NCBI RefSeq assembly: GCF_000224145.3
Contig: NW_004190417.1
Coordinates: 62,001-126,000 of the forward strand
Reading direction: 5' to 3'
DNA: 64,000 bases
Origin: Ciona intestinalis
Taxonomy: Eukaryota > Chordata > Ascidiacea > Phlebobranchia > Cionidae
The notes beneath the pieces are model-generated. The model was not told the DNA's origin and did no database searches. It saw only the letters and a program-made list of their open reading frames with translations. Shown here piece by piece: positions 12,777 through 22,977 of the stretch; the stretch's first letter is position 1; the number at the start of each line of letters is the position of its first letter. Position numbers and translations under genes: made by a program.

Positions 12777-12782
12777 AATAAA
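12777..12782 (+). promoter_or_regulatory. Candidate poly(A) signal of TSR-protease gene
   Basis: AATAAA about 315 bases after the stop codon, the first perfect hexamer downstream. Confidence 0.4.
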
Positions 12783-13099
12783 GTACTATCATATGTATAT
12801 ATATATAATACTGTACGCTTTAACAATTAGGTCTAAACATTCTTTTTCTTGCCCTACTGCTAGTTTGGGGGAAGATGAGATTCTAAATTGAAATATATTT
12901 ACATTAGCAGTATTCTGCAACTTGTAGTTAACCTACCGAGTGTAACAGGCTGTGCTAGTTTCTTTGCCATGTGAACTTCATATATATATATAACGGTAAA
13001 CCGATATTTTTGTTGTTTTATCTCAAATTAAAGTCATATTGACGTCTGCCTATTCTCTTCATGTTATATATCTCAGTGCTTTTTTTACAAAACTAGAAC

Positions 13100-13230
13100 C
13101 ATGGCCTACTAAAGATACGGCCCTATAAGTCGGTTTTGACTGGTCCGAGCTAACAGGCCTATTGTTTAAAATAATGCCCATTATTAACACATAGTCTCGC
13201 ATTGTTTTGCGATTGTTACGTAATTCAAAA
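13100..13230 (+). repeat. Left TIR of P-like element
   Basis: 131 bp, inverted copy of 14348-14478. The tip arm CATGGCCTACTAAAGA recurs in the 32-bp palindrome at 27806. Confidence 0.92.
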
Positions 13231-13377
13231 TTGCATTTTTTGCTTTGTCTGTCCGTACTGTAGTATGATATTATACATGAAGATAACGATACGAAGATTT
13301 GAAGATTAGGAAGAAGTACAAGAAATCGTGATACAACTCTATTCTGGTATATTTTTGTTTGTTTGAAGATAGTAAGA

Positions 13378-14199
13378 ATGGTAAATAAATGTGCCGCTTA
13401 TGGTTGCAAATCTGGCTATGCCTCAAATCCCGAAAAGCTGTCTGCGTTTGCGTTTCCATTCGACAAACCCGAGTTATTAAGGCAATGGATTAGATTTGTA
13501 AATGACCCCAACTTTTACCCAACGAATAACAATGTGATGTGCGTCAAACATTTTGAACCGCAGTTTTTGATTTTTGGGAAATGTAGGAATAAATTGAATT
13601 GGCAATTGAATCCAGTCCCCACAATACCGTCCGAGATTGCCCTTGCTGAGAAAGCATCTTGCTTACCAACGGTTGAAACAACCAGAAAGCCCCCTCTTCA
13701 TCGACCGTATGCTGAAGATGAAATGGATACCTTCATAAGTCGTGACCAAATTGCTCACTTTGATCAGTTAACTGCAGGTACTTGTCCACCAGGGTATACT
13801 TTTCGAAAAACCGGGGATCATGTGTTGTACTACAGGCTTGATTTTGAAATTTATTTTCCCCGAGTACTTGGTGCGATAAAAGTAGACAAAGATTTGCACG
13901 TAAAGCTACAATACTGTTGCAATCCGGGTACCATTGCCGCCTTGGTTANNNNNNNNNNNNNNNNNNNNNNNNNNNNNNNNNNNNNNNNNNNNNNNNNNTG
14001 AAGGATGCTGCTGAATACGCCCTTAAAAAGTATTTAACGAATTTTAATCTTGTGTGCAGAGAACATCAAGAATGGGCTGTTAAATTTGCTGTTAAAATAA
14101 TAATTAACATATTTTATANACAAAAAACAAATTCTTGACAACAACTCTGTGCGTAAAAATGTTTTAACGGAATTTAAAAAGCGCCAAAGAACAAAGTAA
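13378..14199 (+). CDS. THAP-domain protein of P-like transposon (interrupted by gap)
   Basis: The ORF begins at ATG 13378 (an upstream TTG codon is in frame but unlikely). Residues 1-60 form a THAP zinc finger: Cys5, Cys10, a distant Cys/His pair in CVKHF, and the AFPF and WIRF hydrophobic motifs. The THAP family binds the ends of P elements. A charged region follows, then a ~90-residue segment of unknown fold (PPGYTFRKTGDH...). After the 50-N gap (13949-13998) the reading continues at 13999 (DAAEYALKKYL...) to a stop at 14138. Another frame, past the ambiguous base 14119, gives a lysine-rich end with stop at 14197-14199; which is true cannot be settled. No RNase-H-like catalytic region is recognised, so this may be a truncated DNA-binding product rather than full transposase. 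Confidence 0.75.
13949..13998. other. Assembly gap (50 N)
   Basis: Run of N inside the P-like element ORF. Confidence 0.99.
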
Positions 14200-14347
14200 A
14201 TTTTCTGTGTTTTTACCGTTTTCGTTTTTGTAAATAACTGCGTTCGTCTTATAATTTTCTTGATTTTATATGTTCTGATGTTTACATATTATACGTTGAT
14301 TGCTTTTATTATTGTTTTACATTAATAAACTATTTAAAACGTTCACG

Positions 14348-14478
14348 TTTTGAATTACGTAACAATCGCAAAACAATGCGAGACTATGTGTTAATAATGG
14401 GCATTATTTTAAACAATAGGCCTGTTAGCTCGGACCAGTCAAAACCGACTTATAGGGCCGTATCTTTAGTAGGCCATG
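14348..14478 (-). repeat. Right TIR of P-like element
   Basis: Inverted copy of 13100-13230, ending ...TATCTTTAGTAGGCCATG. Confidence 0.92.
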
Positions 14479-14880
14479 CTAGAACTAGTTTTTAGGACAA
14501 AATCAAACTGTACGATTTCAAGGTTGTTTTATGAAGCTATGAAACTAGTTCAATCGTTCGCACACGCAAACTAAAAAAATTATCGGCTTTACTATGATTT
14601 AGCCATCATTAAAAATAGCACCATTTTTCGCATTTTTTTACCTGTTGAAGTATACTGTTTCTATTTTACATATTTGTTTTAATATTTAAAATTAGCTTTG
14701 ATTATAATTAAATGGGGGTCCGTAAAAAGAAAATTAAAAAAAGTGTTGTCTGACAAAGTGTCCCATCTTCTCCCACCTTACTTTACGAGGCAAAGACCGA
14801 CCTTTAACGTTTAAGTACACGTTGGTTAAACCATGGAATACTAACTTACTTATGTAAGTTAGTATCCTATGGGTATACCT

Positions 14881-15411
14881 ACAGAAATAAAAATAATGGA
14901 ACGCGCATCTGTCCAAAACCGTGATACATTCTTTTTTCTATTCAAGTGACCGTCAACTCCGCTGATTTCGCTTGGTCCGTCCCCATTTCGCTGTATAGGC
15001 GCACTTTGGTTTTAGGATGTTTGAGTTTATTTTAAAAACGACACCAACTATTCAAGTTTATTGGGTCAGTTTGATTATTTGGTAGGTTAACGCTTACACT
15101 TTAGCGCTTGTTTAGAAATTTTAATTATTTAATAAATTTAAATAAAAACGTTCAAACAAACGGTTTGTTAGAAATATATAAATATGGAAGAAGTTGTTAT
15201 CCTCTTTGAATTTAAAATTAAAAAAACGAAAAAAAACTGTCCTGGAAAATGCCCTGGATTTCGTTGACTACAATGGTAAACGGGACCTGAGTTAGTATAA
15301 TCTAGCCTATACTCTATACTAACTTTGAACGGGACCGGCTCGCGAAAGAGAGGTTATCAGGTCTCTCCTATAACATTGGAAATGCGCGTTCTATTCTTTT
15401 TTTATTTCTGT
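14881..15411 (+). mobile_element. Family D TIR element
   Basis: Begins ACAGAAATAAAAATAATGG, ends ATTCTTTTTTTATTTCTGT, and has the D interior (CCGTGATACATTC, TTTCGCTTGGTC, CAAACAAACGGTTTGTTAG). No ORF. Relatives lie at 34314, 34817, 35324, 37111 and 59442. Confidence 0.8.
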
Positions 15412-15469
15412 GGTTACACCCTAGAGAGTTTTATTGAACAGGTAAGTGTTGATAAAGATCATTTTTTGT

Positions 15470-15790
15470 CCTAGAGTTATTGAGCACGTAAGTGGTCATA
15501 TGGATCATTTTTCGTCGAACAGTTGTTCTTGCTGTTCGTTGCCATGGTTTTTACAAATGTCTCAATGCTAATTCTGGCATTTGTTACTTAATCTCTTGAT
15601 TGAAATCAAATCATAATTTTCAGATTTAAACCGCATAATTAGTATTTAAAGTTTATTTACATTTGATGATAACGGGGGCTAAATGAACGAATTAGGACTT
15701 AAGACATGTGAAAATGGTCATGGCAAACAACAGAAACGTTTGTGTTTGACGAAAAAGGATCTGCATGCCCACTTACGTGGCCAATAATAT
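15470..15790. repeat. Family E fragments in opposite orientations
   Basis: 15470-15620 matches the reverse complement of the family E 3' end (29575-29715), including ATCATTTTTCGTCGAACAG. 15740-15790 carries the same end on the + strand (GACGAAAAAGGATCTGCAT). Confidence 0.55.
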
Positions 15791-16153
15791 AAGACTTAGA
15801 ATCACACAAAACCGCGTGTTCGACATGGTCGGCGGTGCCTCGGGCGTTAGACGAGAAAGCTTATTGTTTAAAAGGAAGACGCTTGAACAGTTAACGCCGG
15901 CAGCTGTATATGCGAATGATTGCAAAATAGCAAATTCAGGTTTTTTGTGTAGCATGCAGTTTTTCTTTAAAAACTTCAACGGTTTAATTATAAAATCTTT
16001 ATATATGTTGCAGTTAGACATAGTGTGCTTTCATGGCACAGCTTTATAACAAAACCCAATTATTTTGTTTTTAGACTCCCAATACAATACGGATATACTG
16101 GGGCTTATAAATTAAAGTCTTTATAGTCAGTCCTGGTTACAAAATCTCATTAA

Positions 16154-19100
16154 ATGCACAAAATACATAGAAGTTTTTGCGGGTTATGTTTAACTTTATG
16201 CTTCGTTTGTTACGTTTTACATCGTAACATTAGCGACCCTGAATTATCGGATTATCTTAATGGGAAGGATAAAAACAGTATCATTGAACACGAAAATGAG
16301 ATTAATTTATTACGCAACAAACTATCACATGTGACCAATCAAGAGCAATCTTCATTTCCAAATTCTTACCAAAATAATATTACCAACCAATTAAGCCGTT
16401 GTCGGAAATGGAAACCGAGTGACTGGCTTCTTAAAAATGCAAAACATCTTGCACCGCATTTTAAAACGAGTCCTACAAGATTTCTTTTACCATGGCTGTA
16501 TAATGGACCAAATAACCAACTCCTGGGATTAAGACAAGCTATCTTTGTCGCACTTCATCTTAATCGCACTCTTGTTATGCCGACATTCCAAAAACATTTC
16601 AACGACGGCAGCACTGATGGCGAACTGAGTTATATTGATGCCAATCATAGGTAAGCATATTCCTCTCACATGATCAATAATCAGACTAACCTAAATATTT
16701 CCTGTTAGACTTGATGTCCCAACATTACAGCGGCTTATTTCTGTCATAACAGTAGAAGAATACCGAAAACGTTGTGGACCGAAAGTTGATATTGTTTTCT
16801 TTGGTACCACTACCCATAATATGCAATGGACCGTAGACTCGCTGAAGAATGCTGAAAAACTGTACAATCTGGATTTCATAGCAGAAAAGGTAGATATGGT
16901 GTTGCGTGGGTGTTTCTACGTTTGTTGATAATCAAGTTTCAATGTTTATATAAACACATAAAGATAATAAAACTATAACCACTTTATTACCCAGTACAAA
17001 CCACCAAACACCATGGTTGGTGGTGACAGCATCGTGAAAACAAGTTTTCTTCCCGCGAAAGGTTCTTCATTCGTATTTGAAGCAAGTCACGACATGGTAC
17101 TATCTCAATTTGAATCAAGTCTTTCGTGCGCACTCTACGCCTTTCCATTCCGAGAATTACGTTTTGTAAAATCAGAGGTATATGATAAGAGTTTTTTTGC
17201 CACCGTGTCGTTTTATTGAAAAATAATAATCATTAGATCGAAAATACTCAAATCAACGCGAAGAAATTTCTTGAAAACGGAAAAGTTGAATCGGTACCAG
17301 GCAGTTTGCTGTACGACATCATCACTGAACACACCCAATGCCCACATTATATACAAGTATGTAGGCTACTGAAAGCCATGAATTAAAAAGTGTGATCTCA
17401 TTCTTTCTCTCGTATATCATTGGTAAACCAATACTCAAATAAAGCAAAAATTTAGAAATGAAACATACCGACAGTTTTATTTTTTTCATAATTAACAACA
17501 ATCTATTTACAAGCTAACATCTAAATGGAAAAATATTTCAGGAAATAGCAGATGCATACATTGAGAAAAGATTTAAAAACAAGGAATATATTGCATTGCA
17601 TTGGCGTTACGACAAAGATGATTTTTATAAATTTATGTGCACGGAAGGCGGAAATAAACAAAAAGGTAACCTAAGGTCTTTATGTAATATTACAGACATC
17701 ACAAGAATAATCTAGCATTTGCGGTTTCCACAATTTAGGCGGTTTCCACATTTTTTGTCCCGCTACACAGCGTATACTAACAAAAGCTTTTTAACCAAGC
17801 AAGTTAAGATTTGAATAATAAACCTTCTTAAATCATAAATATAAATGTTAAAGTATATAAGGCGAGAAAGGACACTACTTGGCCAATAATTCAATAATCA
17901 AAATTCATAACGGTTTTGGGTGATACCATAAGTTTGTACTATAGTAGGGTGGGGGAAGAAGGGACACTTTGTCAGACGAGACTTTTTTTATTTTATTTTT
18001 ACGGAGCCCATTTAATGATAATCAGGAAATTAAGGTTACAGAATTGAATGAATGAATGAAATTTATTTCGTCTCTTCGGTCACGATAACGAAGAACAAGA
18101 GAGTTGATAAAAAGCGAAAAGACGGGTAGTAACGGTAAAACAACAGTTGTTAAAACACGCTTATTGATAAAAAAGAAAGAAATAATGTTTTGGATAAAAG
18201 GCGTGACCATTACACCCTAAATAGGATACAATGTCAAAAATAAATAAATAACATTTAATTAAACATATTAAAGTTCTAATTGGAAGAAAAGTGTGCGTAA
18301 GGACACAACGCGCAATGGGGGAAGTCGGCTTTAAAGAAGATTGATCCAAAGATTGGAGCATGATGGAAAAACAAAACCCCCGAAAAGAAGTTCCACCAAA
18401 GTTTACAGTAAACAGTTTCGAGTGCACACTTAAATAGAATTTAGAAACAAGTGCATTACATTAATACACATCACAGAATAAGTAAACATTGGAATAAGAA
18501 CTTAAAAAAGCAAATAAATCATAATAGTAATAAATTAGAAGCAAAAAGTAAAATTGGCAGCAAATATAATGTCCGGTTAGTTGCAGATAGATTTCGAATA
18601 TTACTCCTTGAGATGCCTGGAGCTCCAGTTCGTGTAGGGTTCCTCTTGATGTTGGTTTGAACCTGCAATTTAGAGTACTTGTAGGCAGTAAATCTGTTTG
18701 TGGGCAGTAAAAATTATTCGACAATATTATCACGACTTTATAAAAAGCCCGTCAAAGCTTATTACTGTCTTTAAATATTAAAAAAATATGTAAAATAGAA
18801 ACAGTATACTTTGAACAGGTAAAAATGCGAAATAGTAAGGTGCTATTTTTAATGCTCGCTAAATTATAGAAAAGCCGATATTTTTTTTAGTTTGCCTGTG
18901 CGAACGATTAAACTAGTTTCATAGCTTCATAAAACAACCTTGAATATTTCGTACAGTAAATATATTTCAATTTAGAGTCCCATCTTCCTCCACATTGTAG
19001 TTTTGTACGTTTTCAATACCAATTTAAAAGATTTGCTTTTAATTTAGTAATTTATACCTCAGGGGTTATTCAACTATAAGATACTGATATAATAAAAAGA

Positions 19101-20951
19101 TAACATTTTGAAAATATATTCGAAATTTGGTCATTTGCACTTGGTGATAATTTATGAGCCGTGGCTTGTGCCAAAAACAGAGTAGTAAAACCCAATTCGT
19201 AGCAAAAATAAAAACTTTATCAATAGTTATTAATATTATCAATTTTCTGTTATTACAACTTCATATACATTTTTAGGATACAATATTTATCCATTGATCG
19301 TTCAAACATTACCAATTGTTATGCAATAATATTATGTATAGGTAACATTTATAAACTATAGCAGTGGGGCAAGAAAAATAATGTTTAGACTTAATTTTCA
19401 AAGCGCACAGTATTGTTTCGTGTTATTTACGTATATTCTCATTTATAAATACACTTATTACAATCAAAACTAACAATGATTTTAGCTGTCCCATCTTATC
19501 CTGTGTGTTTTCGAATTTGTAAAATTTCACCTGTTATGCGGATCGCTAAATAACTCCTCGTGTGTTTTATTATATTTTATTAAATTGTTGTCAATTAATA
19601 AAGGAATGATGGTACTAATTCGTGGTATTACCCCAAAACCGTCATCTATTTTGATTTTGGAAACATTAGGCAATATGTGCTTAAGTGTCCCATCTTCCCC
19701 CATTGTACTGTATACAATTTTAAACAGTAGTTTTGTGCTGATTTTACCCCTTTTTAAGCCATATCAACACCTGCTTGTTTTATTTATGTACACATCTAAG
19801 TTTTGTATCACAAAACCAAACCAACTTCATAAGACACAACTTCATATGATTCAGCGAGGATTCAAACTGAGCATTATATTGTTGTTTTGTTCATTTAATT
19901 AAATAAATGTTGTTCAATGCCGAATTTAAATACTAAACAACAATAATCACCAACAGCACGCACTTCGTGAGAACACTGTCAAATAATACTGTAACATTAC
20001 ATTAGTCCATTATCAGCATATGGATACCCGTAAAAGGAGATTTTTAGAAATACCCATTTTAATTTCCCTAAATATTGAAATTTTAATTTTCAGCAAACGG
20101 TAAAGTTAGCCGATTTTTCAAAACGTTTTGTCGGGAAATTTTCAACATGACATCTTCTACACTACCACGAGGTATTCGGGGTTTTCTGACTAAAGTTGTT
20201 AAAAAGTCGAAACATCTGGATCTTCCTGTTTATGTTGCTGCACCGAGCTCGCTTACTGAGTGGATTTCAACAGGTTTTAAACAGCATGCAGTAGAGTAAG
20301 TAACCTAACAAACGTTTTTCTGTATCGCCGGTTAAAGTTTATATTCTTGCTAACAAATAGAAGTGAAAACAATTGATTATTGATTAGTTTATTTTTTACC
20401 ATTAAAGGTTACAAACGACGCACCTATATTGAGTGACCAAGAGAGCCCTTATACCCGGTGACTAGATATGGAGGTTAATATAACTGTATTTCATCAGATT
20501 TGGGTTACTCTACTACGATGCTCAGGATTTAAGAGACTTTTTTCGAGAAGAAGATTTCATGAATCGATGTTCTTTTGTAAAACGCAATGCTAATGATGTA
20601 ATATCATTGGTGGAAACGGAAATATCAATCGAAAGTTCGGTACGAAAATTAGTTTGTCAAATATGATAAAACGCTGAAACAATTAGCCTATAGTTTATTA
20701 ACGGGCTACAATGTGCGCTTAACAAGTTCAAGTCACAGTAATCAATAACTATATTAGATATTAAAAAGTTTTGGCACTTTTATAAATAGGAACTGTATCT
20801 GGCGCAGATTTTTTTTGGATCTAGACTTTCAAGTTGGACAGACAACGTAAAAGCATCCAAGAAATTTAAACGACGACCCAGCAGTCAACTGAATCAAATT
20901 GGGTGTAATGTGGATGTACTGGTAACAAAATATGCTGCTGTCGGTCTATAG
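16154..20951 (+). CDS. GDP-fucose protein O-fucosyltransferase-like type II membrane protein
   Basis: Eight exons join in frame (536 aa): 16154-16650, 16709-16889, 16995-17177, 17237-17356, 17542-17665, 20094-20295, 20498-20639, 20790-20951. A short basic N-terminus and a hydrophobic anchor (about residues 8-24, CGLCLTLCFVCYVL) suggest a Golgi or ER type II protein. A stem of about 60 residues with NxS/T sites follows. The catalytic region opens with NGPNNQLLGLRQAI and LNRTLVMP, the nucleotide-sugar fold signature of PF10250 fucosyltransferases. IALHWRYDKDD matches the HxxR-type donor-binding loop. Overall it looks closer to POFUT1/DUF246-like members than to POFUT2, but the acceptor cannot be told. 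Intron 5 (2.4 kb) is filled by a family B transposon. Ends with ...KYAAVGL. Confidence 0.85.
17850..17941. mobile_element. Family B terminal fragment
   Basis: Contains AGGACACTACTTGGCCAATA and CGGTTTTGGGTGATACC, a B end abutting the larger copy that starts at 17942. Confidence 0.55.
17942..19712 (+). mobile_element. Family B non-autonomous transposon, best copy, in intron 5 of the fucosyltransferase-like gene
   Basis: Terminal inverted repeats: TAGTAGGGTGGGGGAAGAAG at the left and CATCTTCCCCCATTGTACTGTA at the right. All internal blocks seen in other B copies occur in order. There is no transposase ORF. The ends match family A, so both are probably moved by the same enzyme. A family F element is inserted at about 18045-18707; without it the copy is about 1.1 kb. 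Confidence 0.8.
18045..18707 (-). mobile_element. Family F (ATTC)-tailed element inserted in B
   Basis: The insert begins with TGAATGAATGAATGAAATT (an (ATTC)n tail on the minus strand). It interrupts B between GGTTACAGAAT and ATTCGACAATATTATC, which are contiguous in other copies. The first 150 bp match 9596-9735. No clear reverse-transcriptase motif is seen in the minus-strand frames, so it is probably a 3'-end LINE piece or SINE. Confidence 0.55.
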
Positions 20952-21011
20952 TAGTTTCGATAGCATTCAGCACATATACGCGGCTTTCCTGCTGAGGTGT
21001 TTTATTACTTT

Positions 21012-21017
21012 AATAAA
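21012..21017 (+). promoter_or_regulatory. Poly(A) signal of fucosyltransferase-like gene
   Basis: AATAAA 61 bases after the stop. Confidence 0.6.
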
Positions 21018-21464
21018 ATGCGACTTTTTGGGGCTAAATAGCATATTACATTATAGCTATATTTTACCATAACAAGCTTTTGTTTGAAAATGCTCACAGT
21101 ACGCAGCGTATGTATTATTTATTTAGATAATGTTTGCAAACTTCTTGTGAATTTATCCACTCTTTTAGTGATCGGAAGCTTGAGATTTTACCTTTAACTT
21201 GGTGCAACATCCACGCTTTCTGATTTTGCTGTTGATTCACTTCGTTTCGTTCTTTAAATAACATCGTTTTCGCCACCATTTTCAAAGAGGTTAATACAAA
21301 TTATGTTAAACTGTGGAGTTTCGTAATAAATTTTAAAACTACCGTTTTCAAATCGTACCACATGGATTAATTACCTAGTTCGATTCTATACAAATATGTA
21401 AAACTGCATTCTTCTCATGAGATTTTAATGGGTTTAAGAAATAAAAGGAAGTATGGTAGGGTGA

Positions 21465-22525
21465 AGTAAGATAGGACACCTATAAGCATATATTGGTCAA
21501 TATTTTAAAAAAAGCAAAATGCATTTTAGATGATAAAATAAATTTGTAATATCGTGCCTTTATTAATTGACAGCACTTTAATTCAAATTAATATAAAATA
21601 AACACGAAGAGTTTTTTATTAATACGCACGTCAGTTCATTTTTTAGCAATTCGCAAACAGACGGGGTAAGATGGGGCAGTTTAAAGTCCGTGTTAATTTT
21701 AAATAATAAATAAAATTATTATTAGGAAAAATAATAAATAACACGAAACAGTACTGTACGAACAAGCTTTAACAATTTATATGATAGTGTCTTCTAAGTT
21801 ATTTTTTTGGTATTGCTTCACTGTATTAAACTTACAATATCAGGCATTGATAATAAATAAACTTTATATTTTTTTTGCCACAAATCGGGTAAACTGTATT
21901 TCGCACAGGCCGCTTTTTATTTATTCTGTGCCTGTGACTGAATTTCGATTCTATCTGTATGGGGGCCGGTGTTGTAATAATAATATGTTTGTACCGAGCG
22001 CTGTTGAGCATGAGCCGCGGCTCTACACGCATAAGTCGAAAGAAATACAATGACCACCCTGTTCAAGTTAATCACGTCCCTGCGTTAAGAATGTTCCAGA
22101 CACGACGTTTACACGTTAAAACTTAAGTTTCCGTTGTAAAGTCAGCAGAACTAAGTTGAGTATTTTATTTGTAACCTATAGAATAAGTAAGTACCAAAAT
22201 TGAGTACTACTAACAAATTTATTTTAGATTGGATTAATCAGCATATTTTACTTAATTAAGTCTGACGTAATCGGACATGGCAACGCCAACAGTACAGATG
22301 GTAGAAATGTACGTTAAAACGGTGCAAAATTTGTTTAGTAGTATTCTGCCCGAAACATTTTTTTGCCCGTCCGTATTTAATAGACCTCGTATTGTATTTG
22401 TTCGGATCTACTACGCATGCGCAATAACACATGAAACAAATATCAGTCGGAACGAATACATTACGACACCGGGTGGGACACAAACTTTATATTAATATTC
22501 ATTTACAACTTGTAGTTAACCTACC
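21465..22525. mobile_element. Family B remnant with inserted family C element
   Basis: 21465-21955 and 22490-22525 are B sequence (AGATAGGACACCTATAAGC; GCCACAAATCGGGTAAACTG; TTACAACTTGTAGTTAACC). Between them, about 21965-22488 is a near-complete C element with inverted ends, ending ATACATTACGACACCGG. Confidence 0.65.
21965..22488. mobile_element. Family C TIR element, about 520 bp
   Basis: Opposite ends are inverted copies (ATATGTTTGTACCGAGCGC versus CAATAACACATGAAACAAATAT with common flanks). The right end carries ACGCATGCGCAAT. No ORF. Confidence 0.6.
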
Positions 22526-22977
22526 CACCTATTTTCTTACTCAAGCGTTTAAGAATCTCTGTACTGTATTTGAATTTCCTTTAGTATAGGCCTTTGGAAT
22601 GTGTATTTAGCACGCGAGTTTTTTCATTTCAGTCTTTGAGCTTATACCGTCTGCTGTACACGCCATGTTTGTCATTTGAGTAAGTTTGCATTTAAATTGA
22701 TTAATGAAGCTGTCAGAATAAATTCTATCGGAAATGACGTCGTATAAGTATGTTTCAGATCTGCACAAACAGAATTAGTTGTCGTCATTGATGAAATCAA
22801 AGTGCCGTATATAGGATACGTGTTAAGATAAAAGAGAAAATTAAAAGTTAGGGAATATGATTTAACTCTTTATTATTTATTTTGTTACTTTGTTTTAACA
22901 AAATATTAAAGGTCGTCTTTGATAAGGCTTATTTTATTAATTTTAGTTTAATAAAAAGAAATTAAAAATAAGAAACC

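Larger units (their letters stand above)
13093..14485 (+). mobile_element. P-element-like DNA transposon with 131-bp TIRs
   Basis: The element proper is 13100-14478 (1379 bp). Perfect or near-perfect terminal inverted repeats lie at 13100-13230 and 14348-14478, starting CATGGCCTACTAAAGATACG. It is flanked by a 7-bp duplication, CTAGAAC (13093-13099, 14479-14485). P elements also begin CATG and make ~8-bp duplications, and the encoded THAP domain fits that superfamily. At 1.4 kb it is far shorter than autonomous P/THAP9 elements, so it probably depends on another copy. Confidence 0.9.
12805..14790. mobile_element. Family B transposon split by a P-like element
   Basis: B sequence runs 12805-13099, ending ...ACAAAACTAGAAC. 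It resumes at 14479 with CTAGAACTAGTTTTTAGGAC and continues to a B terminus near 14785 (AAAGTGTCCCATCTTCTCCC). An unbroken B copy at about 49080 confirms that the two parts belong together. The P-like insertion is therefore younger than this B copy. Confidence 0.75.

Noticed and set aside
15765-16049. Plus-strand 94-residue frame just upstream of the fucosyltransferase-like gene
   Set aside because: No matching domain. It begins inside family E repeat sequence and is not needed by the gene model; at most 5' untranslated sequence.
18461-18733. Minus-strand 90-residue frame in the F insertion
   Set aside because: Considered as a LINE reverse-transcriptase tail, but no RT or endonuclease motif is visible.
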